Shown here: piece after piece, positions 10,885-22,117 of the stretch
Layout: each line of letters starts with the position of its first letter
Position numbering within the stretch: position 1 is the stretch's first letter
Source: Gigaspora margarita
Lineage: Eukaryota; Glomeromycota; Glomeromycetes; Diversisporales; Gigasporaceae
DNA length: 64,000 bases
NCBI GenBank assembly: GCA_009809945.1
Contig: WTPW01001648.1
Span: 37,598 to 101,597, forward strand
Reading direction: 5' to 3'
Notes under the pieces: generated by a model
Databases searched by the model: none
Told to the model about the DNA's origin: nothing
What the model saw: only the letters and a program-made list of their open reading frames with translations
Translations under genes and position numbers: made by a program

Positions 10885-13429
10885 CATCACCAAAATTTGC
10901 ATGGGGATTACTATCGATTTTTATCATTATTAGATAGTAATCGATTTAAATCCCCCATGACGAGGACTATCGATTAAGATTATAATCAGTAATAATCGGT
11001 AATAATCGATAGATATCATCAGCAAATTATATATCGATTACTAACCAGGTAAGATATATATCGATACTCAACACCCCTGCCGATTTCTATCGATAGTGAT
11101 ACCAATATATTAATAGTGATTATAATCGATACATATCTATAATAGTTAATAATCGATATATAATCAAAATAAAAACAATTAATATTTTGATAAAAAAATT
11201 CGATTTTAAAAAATTTTTAATTTATTAAAAAACTTTATATATTTTTACATTATATAATTTCTATATAATTCTATAATTACTACACATTATCTATAATAAT
11301 ATAACAAGAACAAACAAGAAAAAGCTATATAGTTTTTTTGCAATAGTCCCAGTTCTTGAATCTTTATTTCTAGTGCTAACATTTTTTTTGCAACAGTCCC
11401 GGTCAATTCCTCAACAAAACATAGTACAAGAAAAAAAAGTTAGTAAACGAATAATATCAAAAGACAAAAAATAAAGTTATACATTTTTTTTAACAGTTCT
11501 AGTCTTCGAATCTCCATTTCCAGTGCCATTTCAATACCTCGACAAAACTTGGTAGTGAAAAAAGATTAGTAAATGAATAATACCAAAGACAAAAAGAACA
11601 ACTTCGCTTCAACTATCGGTTTCACTTCTTCATTTCAGCTATTACCTTTGCTTCATCCTTTGTTTTGGTTTTCTTCCTAAAATAAAGTCCTATCTACAAT
11701 ATACAAGAATCGCTAAAGATACCAAAGCAGCCTATAAAGTAAAAAAAAAACCACAAGAACGTCAAGAGCCTAAAACCTTTTTAACAATATCAATGAAACG
11801 GTAAAAGTTTGAAAACACTAACGACAATGAAGTCAAAAGCACCACAGAGTTGAGAAAGACTTACTAAAACCATGCCGAAGTGCAAATTGTCAAAAACGAA
11901 GCCACTACTAGAAATGGCAACTCCAAAAACTACGACTCCAAATTAAAGAAGGCACTAACGAAGATGAAATAAAGTCTACTAACAGCAATATTAAAAACAG
12001 CAAAAGTGAAACCAAAATTTAAAAACAAAATACATTACCGGCGAAGGGAAAAGTGACGAATTAAACGACACCAACAATGCATTGTAATGGACGACACCAA
12101 CGACGCACCGTAATGGATGACACCAATGACATACCATAATGGACAACACCAATTACACAACTAATGAAAGAAACTAGACACCTGCAAAAAAAGCAACAGT
12201 TAGTACTAATATTAAAAAAGAAACAAAAAACAAAAAAATGCTTATCTTTTTATAGCCCTGTGTACGCTGTCGGTATTTAAAGTAATAAAAAACAAAAATA
12301 TATTACTGGCAAAGAGAAAAGTACTACACCGATGACACATTGTAATGGACAACGACACACCATAATGGATGTCACCAATGACACACCGTAATGGACGACA
12401 CCAATTGCACAACCAACAAAAGAAACTAGCCACCTGCAAAAGAAGCACCGGTTAGTACTAATATTAAAAAAGAAACAAAAAACAAAAAAATGCTTATCTT
12501 TTTATAGCCCTGTGTACGCTGTCGGTATTTAAAGTAATAAAAAACAAAAATATATTACTGGCAAAGAGAAAAGTACTACACCGATGACACATTGTAATGG
12601 ACAACGACACACCATAATGGATGTCACCAATGACACACCGTAATGGACGACACCAATTGCACAACCAACAAAAGAAACTAGCCACCTGCAAAAGAAGCAC
12701 CGGTTAGTACTAATATTAAAAAAGAAACAAAAAACAAAAAAATGCTTATCTTTTTATAGCCCTGTGTACGCTGTCGGTATTTAAAGTAATAAAAAACAAA
12801 AATATATTACTGGCAAAGAGAAAAGTACTACACCGATGACACATTGTAATGGACAACGACACACCATAATGGATGTCACCAATGACACACCGTAATGGAC
12901 GACACCAATTGCACAACCAACAAAAGAAACTAGCCACCTGCAAAAGAAGCACCGGTTAGTACTAATATTAAAAAAGAAACAAAAANAAAAAAAAAAAACT
13001 TATCTTTTTATAGCCCGGTTATTTAAAATAATAAATAAATAAAATAAATAAATAAATAAAAAATAAACGAAATAGAAAAAAAGATATTAAATACAAAAAA
13101 CGGATTAAAAAAAATAATAACAATTTAAAAAAAAAAATAAAAAATTAATTTAAAAAAAAAAATAATTAAATAAAATAATTAATTAAAAAGTAAAAAAAAA
13201 AGATCAAATAAAGATCGAAAAAGATTAAAAAAATAAAAAGATTTAATCTTGTAATATATATAATACATAGTATACTGCAGATCACATTATATATTGATCA
13301 CGATTATAATCGATTTATGATATATATCAATTTTTAATAGTTAATCGATATATAACATTATTGTTTAATCGATATAAAACGATTAACTGATATATATCGA
13401 TTAGTATCTATTTAAAAAATTTCGTGATG
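10885..13429. mobile_element. 2.5-kb non-autonomous element inserted in gag, with ATCGAT-rich ends
   Basis: Ends CATCACCAAAATTT and the complement of CATCACGAAATTT. The gag frame is continuous when the segment is removed. The target duplication is short and ambiguous (AC or AT, 2 bp). The outer 250 bp (10900-11160) and inner right 150 bp (13260-13400) are packed with ATCGATTA / TATCGATA motifs in both orientations, like the subterminal transposase-binding arrays of DNA transposons. Between them are AC-rich sequence, a 252-bp tandem array and A-rich low-complexity DNA with one N (13000-13250). No transposase is seen. Confidence 0.72.
12234..12985. repeat. Three essentially identical 252-bp tandem repeats
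   Basis: Units start near 12236, 12488 and 12740 and look base-for-base identical over the full 252 bp, including the motif ATGCTTATCTTTTTATAGCC. A more diverged, shorter unit precedes them (about 12040-12233, ACACCAATGACATACC type). The identical 68-codon minus-strand reading frames in each unit are a by-product of the repeat; they have no recognisable motif and each ends in a stop. Confidence 0.93.
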
Positions 13430-13710
13430 GTAGAGGAGTCTCGGGTAGCAGTTAGACGAGCGAAGTTACTAGTAGTTTGGCCACTATAAGTGTCAGCATG
13501 ATAGGTTCCAGAATACCAACGCCAAAATCTTCCAAAAGGTGTTTGTACAAATATTTGACCACTAGTTCTAGGAGGAGGATAACACTCAAGACAAGAAAGA
13601 TCAGGGGCACTTAATTGAAGTGAAGAAAAAGGAAGAGAAGGCTTCTGGTAATGTTCTGCTAAATGATTTCTAATATGTCGATTATATAATTTGTTGATAT
13701 CAGTAGTCAT
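13430..13710 (-). pseudogene. N-terminal part of gag
   Basis: Minus-strand frame from an ATG at 13708-13710, 220 bp inside the 5' LTR. It contains CLECYPPPRTSGQIFV and FGRFWRWYSGTYH, a Trp/aromatic-rich region I do not recognise. It reads through the insertion boundary at 13429 and continues at 10884 with IRACIRDIIF, so the two parts are one gag N-terminus. The start follows an untranslated leader after the primer-binding site. Confidence 0.7.
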
Positions 13711-13911
13711 ATGCCTTATGACTCTGAGCTAAGTTTTTTATAAAAGATGAGTAGATAGATAACAGTAGCAAGAGAGAATTAAACAGCAGCAAAAGAAGTA
13801 TTAATAGAGTAAGATAAAACAGCAGCAGCAATTATAGAGAGAGAGTCCTTTTAGGACGAACAGCAGCAAAATAGTATCAGTGGTTAATAATATTCAAATG
13901 CTTTTAAAGCT

Positions 13912-13929
13912 TTCCGCCAGAAGGCACCA
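13912..13929 (-). other. Primer-binding site of the gypsy element
   Basis: On the minus strand, 2 bases after the 5' LTR, the sequence TGGTGCCTTCTGGCGG begins with TGG, complementary to the CCA end of a tRNA. The priming tRNA would end in ...GAAGGCACCA. The tRNA species was not identified. Confidence 0.7.
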
Positions 13930-13931
13930 AA

Positions 13932-14612
13932 TGTTACAGTAGGGAGGCCTTCTTATACTCCTTACTATAACAACGACATGGCTACAGGGATCCTTTAGCA
14001 GTTTATAGCGATGTCCAAGAGGTAGGTATAATTTTCTTAGTCTGTAAGAAATTATACTCTTCTTTGTAGGCAGTTCGTGACAGTATTTAGAGTTAACAAT
14101 AGTTTCTTTATTTAATAATAATAAGCAAGAGGGCTATTCCTAGGCTTATATTCCCAAGAAATCCCTTTTACAAGATATTTAATGAATATAAAGAGAAGTG
14201 GGGTGTCTGAGTCTAATTTGACTAAGGGAAATTCTATGTNTTTAAATACNTTTTAGAATAAGCATTATAAGCGTTGATTTGCAATGATAAACATTACAAT
14301 TATTATGAGCGACATAAGCGTTATAAGCGATATAATCGTTATAAGTGGTATAAGCGGTATAAGCATTATAAGCGGTATAAGCGTTATAAGCGGTATAAGC
14401 GGTATAAGCGGTATAAGCATTATAAGCGGTATAAGCGTTATAAGTGGTATAAGCGTTATAAGCGGTATAAGCGTTATAAGCAATATGAACTATTCTAAAT
14501 GTCTAACTTCTCAATAATAATAACAATGTGAAATACTAAAGATAATAATAATAAAATAAAATAATAATAAATAATAAATATTCTAATAACATTAACTACT
14601 CATTCTATAACA
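13932..14612 (-). repeat. 5' LTR of the gypsy element
   Basis: Paired with 629-1308, with the same TGTTACAG / TATAACA ends. It includes the 9-bp minisatellite (about 14259-14484) in a different unit order and two Ns (14240, 14250). It would contain the promoter for the minus-strand transcript. No clear core promoter was picked out against the AT-rich background. Confidence 0.93.
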
Positions 14613-15103
14613 ATATAAAGAATTCTATTATTCTCAAAAGTTTACTAATTGATTCTAACAAAGTGCTCTAAGAAAATTTGTTCAGCAATCAAAAATACAT
14701 ATATTATTTTAATTATAAAATAGATGTAATAATTTAGTTTTTAGCAAATTACTATGTAATAATCTAATTTTTAGCAAATTTACTTGATTTTAGGAGTAGC
14801 AAAATATCTAAATTTATGCAGATCAGTTATGACCTCTATGAGAGATGTCTGGGGTCCTGTCAAAGCTACTATATAGAGGTACATAACGTTATTTATAGAT
14901 GCTCCCTTATTGAAATGAATCTAATAATAGTTAAATTATTCAAATTGGCCTATAGATATTAAGATATCTTTGAAAACAATTGGGTAACTATATAAAATTC
15001 TATATAAACAAATTATTGTTTATATAGAAATTTTTATAGTTGACCAATCATTTTTTAAATATATATTGGCATCTACTAGGCTGATTTTAATAATTTAATT
15101 ACT
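14613..15103. other. Degenerate foldback DNA right of the gypsy element
   Basis: 14613-14720 resumes the family A foldback (CAAAAGTTTACTAATTGATT, GTGCTCTAAGAAAA). 14830-15100 is a decayed palindrome centred near 15022 (TCTATATAAACAA / TTGTTTATATAGA). It is related to the large foldback that follows, with the GGCCTA / TACTAGGC modules. No gene is seen. Confidence 0.6.
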
Positions 15104-18100
15104 ATTAATTGATAATCTACCTGTCAACTAGAGAAAAGGCGAAATATGGCGTACTTCTATCTAAAAAGCTTTTTCTTACTAAGTTAATGATACATGTCCA
15201 CTAATTGAAAGTTGTAGAGCTCATCGAAACGCATCTAATGGTAGTTAGATCATCCAAATCGGCCTAGTGAATAGCGAGTTATCATCAAAAAACGATTGGC
15301 TGACTATATAAAAATCTGTGATTACTATAGGCGAAATGTGGCGGCTTTCATATAAAACTTTTTTCTTACTAAGTTAACGATACATGTTCACTAATTAAAG
15401 TTGTAGAGCTCAGCGAGGCGCATCTAACGGTAGTTAGATCATCCAAATTGGCCCAGTGGATAGCGAGTTATTGCTAAAAAGCAATTGGCCGACTATATAA
15501 AAAATCTGTGACGGAGATTATATATGAAAATTGCTATAGGTCTAAAACTTTTTTTCTTACTAAGTTAACAATACATGTCCACTAATTGAAAGTTTTGTAG
15601 AGATCATCAAAACGCATCTAAAGGTAGTTAAATCATCCAAATCGGCCCAGTGGATGGCGAGATATCATCGAAAAATGATTGGCCGACTATATAAAATCTC
15701 TATGTAAACAAACATTGTTTACATAAAGATTTTATATAGTCAGCCAATCATTTTTCGACGATATCTCACCATCCACTGGGCAGATTTGGATGATCTAACC
15801 ACCTTTAGATGCGTCTCGATGAGCTCTACAACTTTTAATTAGTAGACATGTATCGTTAACTTAGTAAGAAAAAAGTTTTAGATGAAAGCACGCCACATTT
15901 CGCCTATAGCAATTTTCATATGTAATCTTTGTCACAGATTTTTTATATCATTAGCCAATCGTTTTTCAGCAATAACTCGCCATCTACTAGGCCAATTTGG
16001 ATGATCTAACTACCGTTAGATGCATCTCAATGAGCTCTACAACTTTCAATTAGTGGACATGTATTGTTAACTTAGTAAGAAAAAAGTTTTAGATGGAAGC
16101 ATGCCACATTTCGCCTATAGCAGTCACAGATTTTTATATAGTCGGCCAATTGTTTTTCGATAATAACTCGCCATCCACTAGGCCGATTTGGATGATCTAA
16201 CCACTGTTAGATTAGTGTATTGACTCGATTATGTTATGCTGATCATTGATCGATTTAGTTCAATAATCGAGCACTAATTAAAGGGCTCGAGCAACAATAG
16301 GTCAATCAATGATTAATAGTACTAATCGATCAAATGAATATATATTTGATCGACTAAAAATTTTTTGATTATATATATCAGGAAGATAACAATTTATGCG
16401 CAATAGTTACCTTTCTAAAATGTAATATTTGAATTTAATAAAGTTCATATTTTAGTCTATATTAATTATAAGCATAATCAAATTAAATAAAGCCAATTTA
16501 TTTTCTAATTAATAACTCTTTACGATACAAAACTTATATGTGCTAGACAAGAAGAATAATAATAAAGTTTGATAGCTAATTATTTATTTAAAAAAAAAAG
16601 AACTAAAAAAGTGAAGGTCAGTATAATTGGTAATAAATTTGAATTTAATACCTACTACGAGACCTCAGTTTTTTTTTTTTTTTTTTTTATTAGATTGCAA
16701 TATTCGGATAAAATATACAATAGAAAGCAAGGTTAGTTTCTTTACTGCATTAAGTCTTAAAATTTAAAGATTATTCAACATTTATAGAATAATAGTTCCA
16801 ATATATAAATCACTACTGGTTTAAAAAGAGAAGAAGCGATCAATCTATTTCATATTCACATGGCCCATATAATTATTGATCGGAATTAGAATTATAGATC
16901 CAGAAGATAGATATAATAAGTTTAAAGAGTCCAAACTTGTATTAATAAGCAAAGCAAAATAATCAATCGAATGATAATTACATTACTGTACTTAACTCTA
17001 ACTATGTTCTTTTAATCAAAAACTGATTATACTTTGACACTTAATGATAGTGGATGAAATTAGTCGAGATTTAGAACTTGTAGATTTCATGAAATTATCA
17101 GGTTACTTTATAATAGTGAAAAGATTGTATACCACCAGCAGGACTGGTATTAAACTTTATTAAAAATATCCTGTTTTGTGGTATATATGTATAATTAAGA
17201 TTAGCGATGAGTAGCATTAGCTGGCGGTTTTCACTTATATAAGTAGGCTAACCATAATTTATATTTATTAAGTGAAAGAAAGATTAGATACGGATCTGTA
17301 TCACTTTAGTTAGGAATTTTATTTTTTGTGCCAGTTAGTTTGTATTTGAATTATATCATATTACTAAAACAGACAATACATTAAATTACTGTAATAGTTG
17401 TTTAGGGGCTTTAACAATCACGATACTAATTTAGTTAGATGAAAATTTATAATTTAATATATTATTTCACCCACTTTGTTATTATTATTATCAATCAGGT
17501 CTAAGGGCTGTTAATACTAGATTGGTCATTTTAACCTGATCTCTTACTTGCAGGACGTTCGTGCAGTTAGTCACATATAATGTGAGCCATGAGCATATCG
17601 CTATTTAGACATTTTTTGATCTGTTGATCTGCCGTTACTTTGAAATATAGCATATATAAATCCAGAATACGATTTGTATCTAGCAAAATTTGTGCTTTTA
17701 AAAAAAATGTCTAATTCAAAGAAGCATAGTAATAACACGTTGTCCTCTCAACAAAGTAAAAGAAGTCGTAATAATGATAATGATTTGCTTTTTGAAGAGC
17801 CTCAATGGATTGATATTGGGAATAAAAGTAGTTGGGTTTGAAAATATTGTGGGGTGAAAACTGATAGTCGTGCTTATTGTAGATATATTATAAACGAGGA
17901 CGAAGAGACAGAATATGGATGGAACTGTGTATATAACTCTCAAACTAGCAGTATGATTCATCATTTAGGGTCTGTATATAAAAAATACGAAGAGAAATTA
18001 GTAAGTAAAATTTAAATAAAAATTAGATTATTTTTACAGTATATAATTAAAATTTTAATATTTTTACTCGTGTATTAATCTTTAGAAACAAACAAAAATT

Positions 18101-19315
18101 GACGATCAATTAAAGAAAGTAATACCACATAAAGAATCAAAACAAAATGAATTACAATGCACTATTACGGACTGGATAATTACAGATTCTTAACCTTTTA
18201 ATATGGTAAATGAATTAGGATTTCAGAAAATGATTAAAAACTCGATTCAGCATTTCGTTTACTATGTTATAAAACTATTAAGAAAAATTTGGATATTGGA
18301 TATCAATCAACATTTCAAGCAATAAAAGAATTAATTAGTACATTATGTAAGAATGCAGCTATAACGACAGATCTTTGGACTTCGTGTGCAAAGAATGGGT
18401 ATCTAGGAATAACCTGTCACTGGTTAAATGATGATATGAAGTTATATGATATACTTCTTTGTATTGAACCTATTAAATATCCTCACACTGGTGATCACAT
18501 TCGTGAAATTATTATTTCTAAAGTTACATTCTTAGGTTTAAATGATAAAGTTAAAGTTGTAGTTACCGATAGTGGCTCCAATATGGTAAAGGCAATTCGT
18601 GAATGGGAAGGTGTTGAACGTGTACCGTGCTCAGCACATACCCTCTAATTGTGTGTAGCTAAAGCTCTTAAGAAAAGTAAACCATATATAAAAAGATATA
18701 AAATGTTAAATAATTTTTTTAATTCTTCTAAACAAAATGAAAAATTAGAAGAAGCGCAATGCCAACTATTATCAACATATGAGGATGTTGAAGTTAATCA
18801 AAATATACAAGATAGTTCAGCTTCAACCGACCAAGATTTATCTAATCTAAATTTGAAAATAGATAAAGCAACAACTTATGCTCCTTTAAAAATCTTACAA
18901 ACTATTAATAAATGTAATACTCGATGGGGGTCTTCTTTGGCTTCTTGGAAATGCTTAAAAGAATTAAAAAGCCCTATACAATACGTTGTTTTTAAACTTT
19001 CATTAGAGACTAGTAAAGAAGCAAAAAAAGATTATGAAATATTAAAAAAGCAATTCTTAAAATATTGGGAATGGGACCTGCTTGATCATTTAATTGATCT
19101 TTTTAAACCAATTGAAGAAGCAACAGAGTGGCTTGGTGGCCAAAAGTACTGCACATTATCACTAATATATCCTACTATTCAAGCTCTAAAATATGATTAT
19201 GTAGTAATCAATGCTGAATGTATATTTTTATTTTTTATTATTACACTTTTTAAGTTAGTACTGTAGTATAACTACATATCAAATTTTATATATTGTACAC
19301 TATATACTATTTATT

Positions 19316-19452
19316 GCTGTTTTCGAATTAGTGCAATAAGCGAATTTTGTGAATTCTATAAATTCTGCATATTACCGTTGTTAAACAATAGTAAAATGCA
19401 GAATTAATAGAATTCACAGAATTTGCTTATTGTACTAATTTGAAAACAGCGA
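19316..19452. repeat. 137-bp palindromic MITE inside the hAT element
   Basis: CTGTTTTCGAATTAGTGCAA pairs with its inverse at the right end (TTGTACTAATTTGAAAACAG), with a further arm GAATTCTATAAATTCTGCAT against ATGCAGAATTAATAGAATTC. Short loop near 19385. No ORF. It falls in what is probably an intron or a disrupted part of the transposase. Confidence 0.8.
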
Positions 19453-20127
19453 TAATACTATTTATTCAATGCTTTACTATGATCAGTCTATAAAATAAAT
19501 CAAATATTTTATAAATAGTAAATCATTGAATAAAACCNNNNNNNNNNNNNNNNNNNNNNNNNNNNNNNNNNNNNNNNNNNNNNNNNNNNNNNNNNNNNNN
19601 NNNNNNNNNNNNNNNNNNNNNNNNNNNNNNNNNNNNNNNNNNNNNNNNNNNNNNNNNNNNNNNNNNNNNNNNNNNNNNNNNNNNNNNNNNNNNNNNNNNN
19701 NNNNNNNNNNNNNNNNNNNNNNNNNNNNNNNNNNNNNNNNNNNNNNNNNNNNNNNNNNNNNNNNNNNNNNNNNNNNNNNNNNNNNNNNNNNNNNNNNNNN
19801 NNNNNNNNNNNNNNNNNNNNNNNNNNNNNNNNNNNNNNNNNNNNNNNNNNNNNNNNNNNNNNNNNNNNNNNNNNNNNNNNNNNNNNNNNNNNNNNNNNNN
19901 NNNNNNNNNNNNNNNNNNNNNNNNNNNNNNNNNNNNNNNNNNNNNNNNNNNNNNNNNNNNNNNNNNNNNNNNNNNNNNNNNNNNNNNNNNNNNNNNNNNN
20001 NNNNNNNNNNNNNNNNNNNNNNNNNNNNNNNNNNNNNAGCGATAATACTATTTATTCAATGCTTTACTATGATCAGTCTATAAAATAAATCAAATATTTT
20101 ATAAATAGTAAATCATTGAATAAAACC
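19448..20127. other. 500-N assembly gap flanked by a duplicated 90-bp sequence
   Basis: N occupies 19538-20037, exactly 500, a typical placeholder length. The 90 bases before the gap (19448-19537) and after it (20038-20127) appear identical, starting AGCGATAATACTA and ending TGAATAAAACC. This is either an unmerged overlap (no real missing DNA) or a real direct duplication. The apparent 185-codon frame across the gap is an artefact. Confidence 0.95.
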
Positions 20128-20148
20128 GTTATTGCATACTACGTAATC

Positions 20149-20252
20149 AATAACTGCTGTATTTTATGTACTCCTTCTGATCGTTCGGTAATCCAGCCGT
20201 ACCAGCTGGGTTACTGACCAATCATCATCATCCATAAAATATAGCAGTTATT
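20149..20252. repeat. About 104-bp nested hairpin
   Basis: Outer arms AATAACTGCTGTATTTTATG and CATAAAATATAGCAGTTATT are near-perfect inverses. The inner arms GGTAATCCAGC and GCTGGGTTACTG form a second stem. It is GC-richer in the middle than its surroundings and looks like a small palindromic MITE. Confidence 0.75.
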
Positions 20253-20273
20253 TTATACTTCACATGCAAAGTA

Positions 20274-20794
20274 GGGGTGAACAGTCAACTATGTAAATCA
20301 AAACTGTATAGTATTATATAAAAATAGATTTTTTTAATTTCTTGATCAGAATAGTGATCTTGGGATGTCTAGAGCGAATCGCTTTAATTTTTTCAATTAT
20401 TTTAGCATAATAAATACATTTATAACAATATTACGTTAAAAAATTTTAAATTCTTGTATTGACTTTTTTATTTGCAATGAAAACATCTCTTTTTTGAATA
20501 GTTCGCAATATGAAATAGAATTTTTGTAAAGAGTCAATTGAAATCTTAAATATTAATATTAAAAAATTTTTAATATTACATTGTTATAAACATGTTTAAG
20601 AATAGATTTATGCTAAAATAATTGAAAAAAGTAAAGCGATTCACTCTAGACATCCAAAAACATCCAAGTCTACTATTAAATAAATATTAAATGTAATAAA
20701 TAATCCCGATCATTATCCTAATCAAAAAAATCTATAATTAATTTTTATAAGATACTGCACATAGCTTTGATTTACGTAGTTGACTGCTCATCCC
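20274..20794. repeat. 521-bp foldback element in the hAT transposase region
   Basis: Terminal inverted repeats GGGGTGAACAGTCAACTATG and the complement of GGGATGAGCAGTCAACTACG. Long internal arms also pair: GGGATGTCTAGAGCGAATCG near 20365 with CGATTCACTCTAGACATCCA near 20650, plus the AATTATTTTAGCAT block. No ORF. Flanking duplication unclear. Confidence 0.8.
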
Positions 20795-21523
20795 AATGTA
20801 TAATATTCAAAGTATATTATATAAGGTTAGATAGTATTTTAAGAATTAGAATTATTTTATAAAGTAATACGAAATTATACTAATTTAAATTAATGATTAA
20901 TTATAATAAAAATATTAGAATCTGAGTCAATAAGAGAAGTATCGAGTCAAGAAGAAGAAAATGAAGAAGAAGCTGAAGAAGACACTAAAGAGAAAACAGA
21001 GGAGGAAACTGAAGTAGTATTTATAGACCGAATTTTACTAAAATTATTAACTTGGTCAAGAATACAATTATAATGCTCTTTACAATTATTCTGATTCTTC
21101 ACCGAATTCAGTTTTACTTGCAAGTATTTTAGATCCTAGGTTCAAAAAAATGAAAGGATGGCCAGAAGAAGAAAAGAAAGAACAATCGCTTTATTAAGAT
21201 CAGAATACACTTTTTTTAAAAATGACGAGCTTTTAAATAGAGAGTCTGGGAATAAAAATAGATATTATTTTAAAGAGCCTAAAGAAAAAACAATTAGCAA
21301 TTTTAAATCACGTCTGTTTGAAGAAGAAGAAGAGACTAGTGATGATAATGAAATTGATTATTATCTTAGATTTCGGGCACCACAAGCTAATAGCAAAGAT
21401 CTATTTAAATGGTGGAAAGATAATAAGAAAGATTTTCTTATTCTTTTTAAGATATCTCAAAAATATTTAGGAATTCCTGCAACTTCTGTTCCCAGCGAAT
21501 GCCTTTTTAGTGATGCAAGTAAG

Positions 21524-22117
21524 GGAAGTGCAGTAAATCACGTAATTATCTAGGGGGGGGTCGGCCATCTATCACGTCCTATATATATATGTATAAACAG
21601 CCAATAATATTGAAGCAAAATCGATTATTAGTTAATCGCAGATAGTTGCTACATAGTAAAGTCTAAATTCTACTATGTCAATCGATAATTATTGATTAAG
21701 TAAACTTGTTTGAAAGACCAAAATATACATATACTGAAATTTTTATTAAAATTGAAGAAATTTTTATTATTTAACTTTTAATTTTTACGTTCGTCGAATA
21801 TATTTTTTTAAAAAATTTTAATTTTTCCGTCGAACGCAAAAATCAAAAGTCAATTAATAAAAAATTCTCTAATACTTATGAAAATTTTATGGTAAGTGTA
21901 TTTTGACCTTTTGAATAAGTTTACTTAAGCGACTTTAATCGATTTGCTTAGTAAAATTTAGACTTTACTATGTAGTGACTTTTGTCGATTGTGGCGTAGC
22001 TGATTTTTAGGTCAAAGCCGTTTTTGAGTTTTATGAAATTTGATTGGTCAACAGTCCTATCACAGGGGGGGGTCAGGACCTATGTAAACCCTAATCACGT
22101 AATTTACTGCACTTCAC
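21524..22117. mobile_element. TIR element inserted in the hAT dimerisation domain
   Basis: Ends GGAAGTGCAGTAAATCACGT and the complement of AAGTGCAGTAAATTACGTGA. TAAG occurs at 21520-21523 and 22118-22121 and is a possible 4-bp duplication. Removal joins FSDASK to QITDDRNRLNP without a frame break. Just inside each end is a run of eight or nine G (near 21554 and 22065). The interior repeats the body seen in the AAATAAGCTACC MITEs (GTTGCTACATAGTAAAGTC, TAGTAAAATTTAGACTTTAC) but with different termini, so an old MITE body seems to have been captured between new ends. Confidence 0.78.

Larger units (their letters stand above)
629..14612 (-). mobile_element. Ty3/gypsy LTR retrotransposon, complete but disabled, with three nested insertions
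   Basis: A full-length element transcribed on the minus strand. Two LTRs of about 680 bp begin TGTTACAG and end TATAACA. A primer-binding site lies 2 bp inside the 5' LTR (13932-14612) and a purine tract abuts the 3' LTR (629-1308). ATAT at 625-628 and 14613-14616 is a likely target duplication. The gene order is gag, protease, zinc-rich module, RT, RNase H, integrase, extra ORF. RT before integrase places it in Ty3/gypsy rather than Ty1/copia. Foreign insertions occupy 2602-3154, 3726-5313 and 10885-13429; removing each restores a continuous reading frame across the junction. The frames carry several stops and small frameshifts, so this copy cannot be autonomous. Confidence 0.93.

Noticed and set aside
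12242-12952. Three identical 68-residue minus-strand frames
   Set aside because: Identity comes from the 252-bp tandem repeats, not protein constraint. No recognisable motif, and each ends in a stop.
19526-20083. 185-codon frame across the gap
   Set aside because: Mostly made of N.
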